Shown piece by piece: positions 52,480 to 59,840 of a DNA stretch of 64,000 nt. The translations under genes were made by a program, and so were the position numbers. The notes under the pieces were generated by a model that ran no database searches, had not been told where the DNA came from, and was given only the letters and a program-made list of their open reading frames with translations. How positions within the stretch are numbered: the first letter of the stretch is position 1; the number at the start of each line of letters is the position of its first letter. Source of the stretch: Streptomyces viridiviolaceus (lineage in GTDB: Bacteria > Actinomycetota > Actinomycetes > Streptomycetales > Streptomycetaceae); NCBI RefSeq assembly GCF_014650995.1, contig NZ_BMWA01000013.1:166020-230019 (forward strand), written 5' to 3'.

Positions 52480-53382
52480 TCACCGCTGTCCGGCCGTGCG
52501 GGGACGGAAGTTGACGCGTTCCCGCACGACCGGATAGCCGGCCTTGGCGAAATGGGCGGCCATGGGGTGGTTCCCGCGGTCCGTGGCGGCGGCGACGAAC
52601 TCCGCGCCCCGGTCGGCCAGGAAGTGGGTGCACTCGGCCAGGAGGTCGTAGGCATAGCCGTGCCCGCGCTGCTCCGGCAGGACGCCGATGAAACCGACGC
52701 ACGGGCCGGAGGGGTTGTGCGCCGGGATGTGGATGCCCACCGGCTCGCCCCGCGGGGTGTACGCCACCTGCCACCACTCCCGCGGCGACGGACACCACCG
52801 GAAGAAGTCCAGCTCCTCCTGCGCGGCCCGGTCGAGCCCGCCCTGCCGAACGGCCATCAGCGCGTGGGCGTCCAGGGTGACGGAGTGGATGCGGCGCAGC
52901 GCGTCGAAGAAGACCGCGTCGTCCGGCTCGGGACGGAAGTCGAGCCGTCCCGGGCGCTGCGGCAGTCCGCACTCCGGCGTCCACCGGTACAGGAAGCGTT
53001 CGACCAGGAGTTCGTAGCCGGCCGCCCGCGCGGCGGCGAAACGTGCCCGCGCGGCGGAGCGCAGGGCGGGGTCCTCGCGCCAGGCGGCGGGCAGGTTCAG
53101 TTCGAGGTCGACCTGCCGGGGAGCGGTCCGCAGCAGCTCCGCGCCCGCTTCCTCCTCGCCCTCGGCCACGTCGAACCAGTTGACGACGAGGGGTTCGGCG
53201 TCGTCGGGGCCGCCCCACCAGGCGCCGCGGGCGACGACGGTGCCGTCGCGCAGGGCCACCCGCTTCCAGTCGGGGCGGTGCCGGGTCTGCCGGTGCGCCT
53301 CACGGGCGCCCAGTGGGTCGGGCAGGGTGTCGAAGAGATGGGCGTCGCTCGCGTCGAGCGCGCGGATGACCGGATCGGTCAC
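52480..53382 (-). CDS. GNAT-family N-acetyltransferase
   Basis: 300 residues. The acetyl-CoA-binding loop is GFIGVLPEQRGHGYAYDLLA (motif A, Q/RxxGxG/A) followed by VAAATDRGNHPMAAHFAKAG, the motif B stretch with the usual Asn. The N-terminal half is a second, degenerate GNAT-like domain. Substrate unknown. GTG at 53382 with GGAGGAAT; the longer upstream frame has no ribosome site. Confidence 0.88.
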   Translation of the reverse strand: MTDPVIRALDASDAHLFDTLPDPLGAREAHRQTRHRPDWKRVALRDGTVVARGAWWGGPDDAEPLVVNWFDVAEGEEEAGAELLRTAPRQVDLELNLPAAWREDPALRSAARARFAAARAAGYELLVERFLYRWTPECGLPQRPGRLDFRPEPDDAVFFDALRRIHSVTLDAHALMAVRQGGLDRAAQEELDFFRWCPSPREWWQVAYTPRGEPVGIHIPAHNPSGPCVGFIGVLPEQRGHGYAYDLLAECTHFLADRGAEFVAAATDRGNHPMAAHFAKAGYPVVRERVNFRPRTAGQR

Positions 53383-53783
53383 GGATTCCTCCGGGATGCG
53401 TGGTGCGTGGAGCGCTCCCGGTGGGTTCACGGACGGCACGCCGGGACGACGGGGAGGGAGCGCGGGGGTGGTGTGTACTGCACGGCTCTGCCCTCCTTCC
53501 CTCGGTCTCGGGTGGCGTGGCGTCACACGGTACGGGGCCGCCCGCGAGTCCCGCCACCGCTTTTCCGTCGCGGAGCACCGCGGCGGGACGTCCTTAATGG
53601 GGCCTTAAACGGCGGTTAAGCGTTCACGCGCAACGCCCTGGCGCCCGAGCCGCACCAGCGCGAACGCGTTCGAGACCTGCCGCACCGGTTGGCCGAGGCA
53701 CCCCCGCTGCGTACCATCAGCCCACGATCTGAGAGCGCTCTCAGTCTGTCATGTCCTGCTCAAAAATCGTCGGAGGCCCCCAC
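53383..53783. other. Divergent promoter region, GNAT/GH64
   Basis: 401 bp without a supported gene. It contains the 16-bp LacI-like palindrome at 53729-53744 and an AT-richer segment near 53590-53620 (CTTAATGGGGCCTTAA). Confidence 0.6.
53729..53744. promoter_or_regulatory. LacI-family-type operator before the beta-1,3-glucanase gene
   Basis: CTGAGAGCGCTCTCAG is a perfect 16-bp palindrome 39 bp upstream of the GH64 ATG. It resembles the CebR-type TGGGAGCGCTCCCA box that controls cellulase and cellobiose genes in Streptomyces, with GAGAGC in place of GGGAGC, so a LacI-type sugar-responsive repressor is expected. Confidence 0.6.
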
Positions 53784-54986
53784 ATGACTCCTCGTCACCA
53801 GCGTTCACTCGCCCGCCGCAAGCTGCTCGTCGCTCTCGGCGGGGCGGTCGTGGCCGCCCCCGCCGTCGCCGCCGTGGCGCCCCACGCCCTGGCCGGCACC
53901 ACCCCGGACGCCGAGGCGGCCCCGGCCGCCGGGTCCCTGCCGCTGACGATCGTCAACAGCACCGGCTCCTTCGGCAACGCCGACGTCCACGTCTACATCG
54001 TGGGCAACCAGGACGGCCGGCAGGTACGGGTCACCCCCGACGGCACCCTGGCACCGGTCGCCCTGTCGGACAACGGCCCCGACGGCTACACCGACTACGC
54101 CATAGGCCTCGCCGGCAGCGGGGAGACCCGGCTGTCCCTGCCCCACATGTCCGGCCGGATCTACGTGGCGCTCGGCGAGAAGCTGAGGTTCAAGGTGGTC
54201 ACGGACGGCGCCGGCAACCCCGCGCTGCAGTACCCGGCGGGCTGGGTGACGTCCGATCCCAGCCATGGCGTGCTGCACGACTGTGCCGAGTTCACGTACA
54301 ACGCCGCCGGCATGTTCTGCAACACCACCATGGTCGACATGTTCAGCGTGCCGCTGAGCATCCGGCTGACCGGGGCGAAGGACCAGACGACGGGCACGGT
54401 GCGCGCGGGAGGCCGGGCCGCCGCCTTCGCGGCGGTGCGGCAGGTCGAGGAGTTCGCGCCGCTGGTCGTGGACGACACCCGTGTGATCGCCCCGGGGCAC
54501 GGCCTGGACGCCGGCCTGTTCCCCGAGGACTACCTCGCCCCGTACATCGACGAGGTCTGGAGCGCCTACACCGGCAAGGACCTCAGGATCACCACGAACG
54601 CCGGCACCTTCACCGGCCGGGTGCGCGGCGACCGGCTGACGTTCGACGGGCCCGCCCAGGTGTCCTTCGCCAGGCCGTCCACCCGGGACGTGCTGTTCTG
54701 CGACGGCGCGCTCGCGGCACCCAACGACGGCACGACCGGTCCCGTCGCCGCGGTCCTCGGGGCCGGCTTCAACCGCTCCACCCTGCTCTCCTTCGCCGAC
54801 CAGCCGACGACCGACGCCGCGGCCTTCTACCGCACCGGCCTGACCAACCACTACGCCAAGGCCATGCACGCGGCCACCGAGGACGGCAGGGCGTACGGTT
54901 TCGCCTTCGACGACGTGGCCGACTTCGCCTCCTACATCCAGGACACCGCTCCCACCGGGATCCGGCTGACGCTCACCGCGTTCTGA
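53784..54986 (+). CDS. Secreted GH64 beta-1,3-glucanase (Tat substrate)
   Basis: 400-residue glycoside hydrolase family 64 enzyme, thaumatin-like fold, releasing long laminari-oligosaccharides from beta-1,3-glucan such as fungal walls. Twin-arginine signal LARRKLLVALGGAVVAAPAV followed by an Ala-rich cleavage region. The family pattern runs through LPLTIVNSTGSFGNADVHVY and IVGNQDGR, TDYAIGLAGSGETRLSLPHM, and NTTMVDMFSVPLSIRLTGAK (typical GH64 active-site block with Asp). GGAGG before the ATG. No separate carbohydrate-binding module. Confidence 0.92.
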   Translation: MTPRHQRSLARRKLLVALGGAVVAAPAVAAVAPHALAGTTPDAEAAPAAGSLPLTIVNSTGSFGNADVHVYIVGNQDGRQVRVTPDGTLAPVALSDNGPDGYTDYAIGLAGSGETRLSLPHMSGRIYVALGEKLRFKVVTDGAGNPALQYPAGWVTSDPSHGVLHDCAEFTYNAAGMFCNTTMVDMFSVPLSIRLTGAKDQTTGTVRAGGRAAAFAAVRQVEEFAPLVVDDTRVIAPGHGLDAGLFPEDYLAPYIDEVWSAYTGKDLRITTNAGTFTGRVRGDRLTFDGPAQVSFARPSTRDVLFCDGALAAPNDGTTGPVAAVLGAGFNRSTLLSFADQPTTDAAAFYRTGLTNHYAKAMHAATEDGRAYGFAFDDVADFASYIQDTAPTGIRLTLTAF

Positions 54987-55042
54987 GCCGTACGGGCCCG
55001 GCTCGGCGTGCGTGGGGTGGGGCGACGTAGGAGCGTGGTGAT

Positions 55043-56152
55043 GTGGGAAAGCCGTCCGCCGTGGCGCCGGGCCGGGCCGAGGACCGGCGGGGATGGCTGC
55101 GCGGGGCGCCGCCACCCCGCTGGGTGCGCGTGCTTCCGCTCGCCCTCGTCGTCGCCATCTGCGCCGCGGCACTCCTCAGCCGCGACCCGCTGGACATCGG
55201 CTTCCTGCTGGGCGCCATCCCTCCGCTGGCCGTCCTGTCGTACGGGCCGCTGGCGACCGCGCTGCTCGGCGGCACCGTGGTCGCCCTGCTGACCGTCCCG
55301 AACCTGCAGCTCAACCGGCCGGGCGACACCGACCTGCTCACCGTCGCCTTCGTCGCCGTGCTCAGCGTGTTCGTGTCCTTCGTGCGCAGCCGCCGCGACG
55401 CCCAGCTGACCCTGGAGCGCACGGTCGCCGAGGCCGCGCAGCACGCCGTCGTGCCCCCGCTGCCCGAGCGGGTCGGACCGGTGCGCTGTACGGGGCTGTA
55501 CCGGGCGGCGCAGCACGGGACGCTCGTCGGGGGCGACTTCTTCGACGTGCGCGGCGGGCCCCACGGCGTGCGGGCCGTGATGGGCGATGTGCAGGGGCAC
55601 GGCCTGTCGGCGGTGGCGACGGTCGCGTCCCTGCTCGGGGCGTTCCGGGAGGCGGTGCTCGACCAGCCCCACCTGGCGGCGGTGGCCGCCCGCCTCGACC
55701 GCAGACTGCTGGTGGACTCGGCGGGCGCCAGGCACGCCGAGCTGTTCGCCACGGCCACGCTGCTGGAGTTCTCCGTGGACGCCCGGCAGGTGCGCGTCGT
55801 CGTCTGCGGCAGTCCGCCGCCCGTCCTGCTGCGGGGAGCGACGGCGACGGAGCTGGAGATCGCGCCGTGGACGCCGCTCGGGCTCGGTCTGCAGGACGCG
55901 GGCTCCATCAGGTCCTGCACGGTGTCCCTGCACGCCGGTGACCGGCTCTTCCTCGCCTCCGACGGCGTGGTCGAGGCGAGGGACGACGGCGGCGCGTTCT
56001 TCCCGCTGGCCGACCGGCTGAGCGCGCTGGCCGACGAGGACCCCGCCGTGCTTCCCGAGCGGGTCTGGGCGGAGCTCGTACGGTTCTGCCCGGACGTGCA
56101 GGACGACGTCACGATGCTCGTGCTCACACCGTCCCCGCCGGCTGACCGGTGA
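55043..56152 (+). CDS. Membrane-bound PP2C-type (SpoIIE) phosphatase
   Basis: 369 residues. Three to four N-terminal hydrophobic segments (VLPLALVVAICAAALL, PLATALLGGTVVALLTV, LLTVAFVAVLSVFVSFV), then a complete SpoIIE phosphatase: LVGGDFFDVRGG, VMGDVQGHGLSAV, FLASDGVVEARDDGG and VQDDVTMLVLT supply the metal ligands. Expected to dephosphorylate a STAS antagonist. This is the common Streptomyces three-TM PP2C type. GTG start with GGAG upstream. Confidence 0.92.
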   Translation: MGKPSAVAPGRAEDRRGWLRGAPPPRWVRVLPLALVVAICAAALLSRDPLDIGFLLGAIPPLAVLSYGPLATALLGGTVVALLTVPNLQLNRPGDTDLLTVAFVAVLSVFVSFVRSRRDAQLTLERTVAEAAQHAVVPPLPERVGPVRCTGLYRAAQHGTLVGGDFFDVRGGPHGVRAVMGDVQGHGLSAVATVASLLGAFREAVLDQPHLAAVAARLDRRLLVDSAGARHAELFATATLLEFSVDARQVRVVVCGSPPPVLLRGATATELEIAPWTPLGLGLQDAGSIRSCTVSLHAGDRLFLASDGVVEARDDGGAFFPLADRLSALADEDPAVLPERVWAELVRFCPDVQDDVTMLVLTPSPPADR

Positions 56153-56350
56153 GGTGGCGTGCGTGCACCTCCTCGGCGTTCCGGGGCTCCGGGGAACGTC
56201 CCACAGTCCCCTGCGGCCCGTCGGGCCACGAACGGCTCAGAAGTGGCACAGCGGGCATCGGGCGGGGACGTTACGGTGATACAGGGAGATTCGGGACCGA
56301 TGTCAGCACCGGGACCGAACCCGTGAATCGGACCCGAGGAGCTTGAGATC

Positions 56351-56572
56351 ATGTCGACGTCACAGCCCGGCGCTTCCCGGCCGTCCGAGGTCCGCGCGGC
56401 CGACGACCGCGCCACCCCGGACAATCTGCTCCACACCCGCAACGGCACCGACGTGTCGCCGGAGGACATCGTCCTGGCCGCCGGCAGGGACCTCACCGAG
56501 CGCAACCTGGAATGGGCCAAGCGCAAGCTGGCCGACGAGGGCCCCGCGGCCCTCGACAAGCTGCTGCCCTGA
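56351..56572 (+). CDS. Small conserved hypothetical protein
   Basis: 73 residues. Acidic N-terminal region, then VSPEDIVLAAGRDLTERNLE and AKRKLADEGPAALDKLLP, likely two helices. Short proteins of this look occur in Streptomyces; function unknown. It ends 5 bp before a very strong terminator, which supports a real transcript. Confidence 0.68.
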   Translation: MSTSQPGASRPSEVRAADDRATPDNLLHTRNGTDVSPEDIVLAAGRDLTERNLEWAKRKLADEGPAALDKLLP

Positions 56573-56576
56573 CACG

Positions 56577-56625
56577 GGGAGGGCCCCCGGCCCCGGACGG
56601 TCCGTCCGGGGCCGGGGGCCCTCCC
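56577..56625. terminator. Very strong hairpin terminator
   Basis: Perfect 22-bp stem between 56577-56598 and 56604-56625, with a 5-base centre that can pair further. It lies between two convergent genes and contains runs of G and C throughout. Confidence 0.85.
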
Positions 56626-56635
56626 GCTGCTTCGG

Positions 56636-57115
56636 CTACCGCTCGTCCGGCAGTGCCGTGTCGTCCTCCACGACGTGCACGGCGGCCTCCTCGGCGCCGG
56701 CCGCGCCCGCGTCGATGCCCACGTCCTCGGCGACGCTCTCCTTGGTCGTGTCCGTGCGCACGCCCTCGTCCGGGGCCACCAGACGGCCGGACCGCTCCGT
56801 GCCGGCCTCGGGGTCGACCGGTTCGCCCGTGCCCCCGGGGAGGTCGCCCACGCCGTCCCCGGCGGGCTCGGAGGTGTCGGGGACCTCCTGGGCCAGCCGT
56901 TCGTCGAGGGTCTCGCCGTCGTGCTGCTCGGCGGCCGTCGTGCCGTGCTTGGTCACTCCGAGGGGCTTCTCCGGCGGGGAGTAGCCCTCGTCGAGCGTGT
57001 CGTCGTAGGTCCGCTCGTCGACGGCGTCCTGGAGGTCGAGGGGCGCGGCGTCCTCCTGCTCCTCGTTGGTTCCGGTGGGCTGGTAGGCGTCGTCGGCCAT
57101 CGGGTCCGTGCCCAT
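56636..57115 (-). CDS. DUF5709 family protein
   Basis: 159-residue, very acidic, probably disordered protein with the DUF5709 block DERTYDDTLDEGYSPPEKPL and GETLDERLAQEVPD. Function unknown; such proteins are widespread in actinomycetes. GAGGGAGG precedes the ATG at 57115. Confidence 0.82.
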   Translation of the reverse strand: MGTDPMADDAYQPTGTNEEQEDAAPLDLQDAVDERTYDDTLDEGYSPPEKPLGVTKHGTTAAEQHDGETLDERLAQEVPDTSEPAGDGVGDLPGGTGEPVDPEAGTERSGRLVAPDEGVRTDTTKESVAEDVGIDAGAAGAEEAAVHVVEDDTALPDER

Positions 57116-57160
57116 CGCTGCCTCCCTCTCGCGGTGCGTCGCCTGGTTCACGTGCGTGAT

Positions 57161-57180
57161 TCGCGTTTCCCGAAACGCGA
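57161..57180. repeat. AT-rich inverted repeat between proteasome-beta and DUF5709 genes
   Basis: TCGCGTTTCCCGAAACGCGA: 9-bp arms around CC. Lies 46 bp upstream of the DUF5709 start and 66 bp past the prcB stop on the minus strand, so it could be an operator for the former or a terminator of the latter. Confidence 0.45.
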
Positions 57181-57245
57181 TCTCTAACCTCGCCGGCTCC
57201 GCCCGCCCGGGCCTCCGGCCCCGCGGTGGCCTCCGCGCGGGCCCG

Positions 57246-58100
57246 TCACACCTCGGCGGCCGGGCCGTCCGGCCGCGTTCGCCGCTGCCGGACCATCTCG
57301 CGGCTCAGCTCCTCCGTCTCGTCCTCCGGCAGCCGCTCGAAGCCCTCCTCGGTGACGACCGACACGACGGGGTAGATCCGCCGCCCGATGTCCGGGCCGC
57401 CGGTCGCCGAGTCCTCGTCCGCCGCGTCGTACAGGGCCTGCAGCGCGGCCAGGGCGGCCTCGCGCCGGACCAGGTCCCTGCGGAACAGCTTCTTCAGCGC
57501 ACCGCGGGCGTACGGGGAGCCGGAGCCCTCGGCGTGGAAGTCGGCCTTCTCGTAGCGGCCGCCGGCGGCGTCGAAGCCGAAGACGCGGCCGCGGCCGCCG
57601 CCCGGTGCCGTGAGGTCGTAGCCGGCGAGGAGCGGGACGACGGCGAGGCCCTGCATGGCCTGGCCGAGGTTCTGCCGGACCATCCCGGCCAGCCGGTTGG
57701 CCTTCGCGCCGAGGGTCATGGGGGCGCCCTCGATCTTCTCGAAGTGGGCCAGCTCGACCTGGTACAGCTTCACCATGTCGAGCGCGAGGCCGACGGTGCC
57801 CGCGAAGGCGACCGCGGTGTGGTCGTCGGCGGGGTGCACCTTCTCCAGGTCGCGCTGTGCGATGAGGTTGCCCATGGTGGCCCTGCGGTCGCCGGCGATC
57901 AGCACGCCGTCGCGGTAGGTGAGGGCGAGCACCGTGGTGCCGTGCGGTGTCCGGCCGGGTGCCGCGCGCACGCCGTCCGGGAGGACCCGTCGAGTGACCA
58001 GCAGCTCCGGGCGGTGTGCCGCCAGGAACTCGGTGAACGAGGACGTGCCGGGGGTGAAGAACTCCTCCCCCAGCCGGCCGTCCGTCTCCCTGCCCGCCAT
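57246..58100 (-). CDS. 20S proteasome beta subunit without adjacent alpha subunit
   Basis: 284-residue N-terminal nucleophile hydrolase. A propeptide of 54 residues ends in PHG, and the mature chain would start TTVLALTYRDG with Thr55 as nucleophile; Asp71 (GDRRAT) and Lys87 (LEKV) are the matching catalytic residues, so it should be active. The rest follows Streptomyces PrcB closely (MGNLIAQRDLEKV, ALYDAADEDSATGGPD, RRIYPVVSVV). Standard prcB lies between a Pup gene and prcA; here the neighbours are DUF5709 and a membrane protein, so this looks like a second, orphan beta subunit. ATG at 58100. Confidence 0.9.
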   Translation of the reverse strand: MAGRETDGRLGEEFFTPGTSSFTEFLAAHRPELLVTRRVLPDGVRAAPGRTPHGTTVLALTYRDGVLIAGDRRATMGNLIAQRDLEKVHPADDHTAVAFAGTVGLALDMVKLYQVELAHFEKIEGAPMTLGAKANRLAGMVRQNLGQAMQGLAVVPLLAGYDLTAPGGGRGRVFGFDAAGGRYEKADFHAEGSGSPYARGALKKLFRRDLVRREAALAALQALYDAADEDSATGGPDIGRRIYPVVSVVTEEGFERLPEDETEELSREMVRQRRTRPDGPAAEV

Positions 58101-58206
58101 ACCGTGCCCCCTCGTGTCCGCGCCCCGCGCCGGTACCGACACCCGAGTTCCTACCTGACGCGCGCGGGCGGGAAACGCCCCGGGCACCGTCGTCCGGCCC
58201 GCGGGG

Positions 58207-59691
58207 TCAGGCCGGAGGGGCGACGCGGACGCTCAGGTCGCCGATGCGGTGGAGATCCCAGGAACGGGCGTAGGCCGGCGGGGCGCCGCCCGGGCCGGTG
58301 ATGGCGGCGACGGGGATCCGCCGGGCGGTGCGCACGATCTCCGCCACGGTGGTGTTCTCGTTGTTGCCGCTGGTCGCGCCGGAGGAGCAACCGGTGTAGT
58401 AGCCGATCGGGATCGCCTCGTGCCCGGTCAGCAGGCAGGGCGGGCGGACGCCGAGCCGGTGGAGTTCGTCCGCGGTGCGGGCCCAGTCGCGGCGGGTGTC
58501 GGTGTTGCGGTCCACCGTGTACACGAGGACGACGAGCTGCACCGCCAGATGCCCCGCCAGTCCGAGCGCGACCAGGGTGGCGGCCACCGGGCGCCACCGG
58601 CCGCCCGGCGCTCCGACCAGGTGCCACAGCGCGTCGGCGACCGGGATCGCGAGCAGGGCGTAGGCGGGCTGCAGGAAGCGGGGGGCCGCGTATCCGATCA
58701 TGAAGAGGTAGGGCAGGGCGGCCGTCGTGGCGCAGGCCAGGGGAATCAGCGTGCGGGCGGTGCGCCGGGCCCGGACGGCGACGACCAGGGCGAGCACGGC
58801 GAGCAGCGGGAGGACGAACCACCACAGGGTGATGACCGGGTGCGGCATCGACCCGGTGCACGGCCGGCACAGCGCGCGTCCGCCGAGGCTGCGCAACTGG
58901 TCGTCGACGGCGAAGTGCCAGCCCAGGTCGCCCTGGATGCGGGACGCCTCGTGCAGCCGCTGCCCGAGGCCGCCGTAGCCGGTGTACGCCTCGATCACCC
59001 ACTCGGCTCCCCCGGCCGCCAGACCGCCCACGAGGGCGAGCAGGAGCCGCCAGTGGCGGCGTACCAGGACGAGGACCAGCAGGGGCACGGCCACCCAGAC
59101 CGCGTCGGTGGGCCGCATCCACGCCATGAGCGCGGCACCGGCCACGACACCCCACAGCGCCGCCCGGCCGGAGGCTGCCGCTGCCTCCCGGACGCGCACG
59201 AGGCAGCCGACGCAGATCAGGGCGCCGATCGCGACCCAGTAGTTGGGCATGGCCTGCGGACCGTAGAACAGGGTCACCCAGAGGGTCGCGAAGAACACGC
59301 CCCCGGTGGCCAGCACCCGGGCCGGGAACAGTCCGCGCCAGGCGCGCAGGGCCAGGAAGAGGCCCAGGCCGGACAGCAGGGCGAGGTAGACGCGCAGCAG
59401 TTCGGTGGACGACGACCAGGACGCGACGGGCGCCACCAGCAGGGAGACGCCGCGGGAGCGCGGCGCGCTGAAGAAGGCGGCCGGGGTGTGGGAGGTGACC
59501 TGGCTGACGTACACGGTCTCGTCCCAGCCGAGGCCCATGCCGGGGCGCACGAGCAGCAGTTGGGCGAGGACGAAGACACCGGCCACCGCGGCGAACAGGC
59601 GGTCGGCGCGGCCGGGCCGGGCAGTGCCGGACGCCGTCGTCGGTTCGCGTCGTCCCCCGCCGAGGACGGTGGCGTTGGCGCCGTCGGCCAT
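58207..59691 (-). CDS. Polytopic membrane protein, GT-C glycosyltransferase-like
   Basis: 494 residues with about ten membrane segments. The first extracytoplasmic loop contains GLGWDETVYVSQVTSHTPAA, the acidic-loop position (D/E) of GT-C mannosyl/arabinosyl transferases, and a Cys-rich loop (LCRPCTGSM) lies midway. A soluble C-terminal region of about 90 residues ends the protein. It probably moves a sugar from a polyprenyl phosphate to an outside acceptor; the family is inferred from topology and the loop, and not secure. Confidence 0.7.
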   Translation of the reverse strand: MADGANATVLGGGRREPTTASGTARPGRADRLFAAVAGVFVLAQLLLVRPGMGLGWDETVYVSQVTSHTPAAFFSAPRSRGVSLLVAPVASWSSSTELLRVYLALLSGLGLFLALRAWRGLFPARVLATGGVFFATLWVTLFYGPQAMPNYWVAIGALICVGCLVRVREAAAASGRAALWGVVAGAALMAWMRPTDAVWVAVPLLVLVLVRRHWRLLLALVGGLAAGGAEWVIEAYTGYGGLGQRLHEASRIQGDLGWHFAVDDQLRSLGGRALCRPCTGSMPHPVITLWWFVLPLLAVLALVVAVRARRTARTLIPLACATTAALPYLFMIGYAAPRFLQPAYALLAIPVADALWHLVGAPGGRWRPVAATLVALGLAGHLAVQLVVLVYTVDRNTDTRRDWARTADELHRLGVRPPCLLTGHEAIPIGYYTGCSSGATSGNNENTTVAEIVRTARRIPVAAITGPGGAPPAYARSWDLHRIGDLSVRVAPPA

Positions 59692-59840
59692 CGTCCGCCC
59701 CTCACTTCCGCTCGTCGTGCCCTCGCCCGCTGTTCACCTCCTGCCGCCGCGGACGGGAGCCCGGGAAAACATGGTCAAACTAACCCGCGGGCCTCGGATG
59801 CGCAGGGTGGAATACGGCCAGTCGCCTGACGCCGCCCCCT

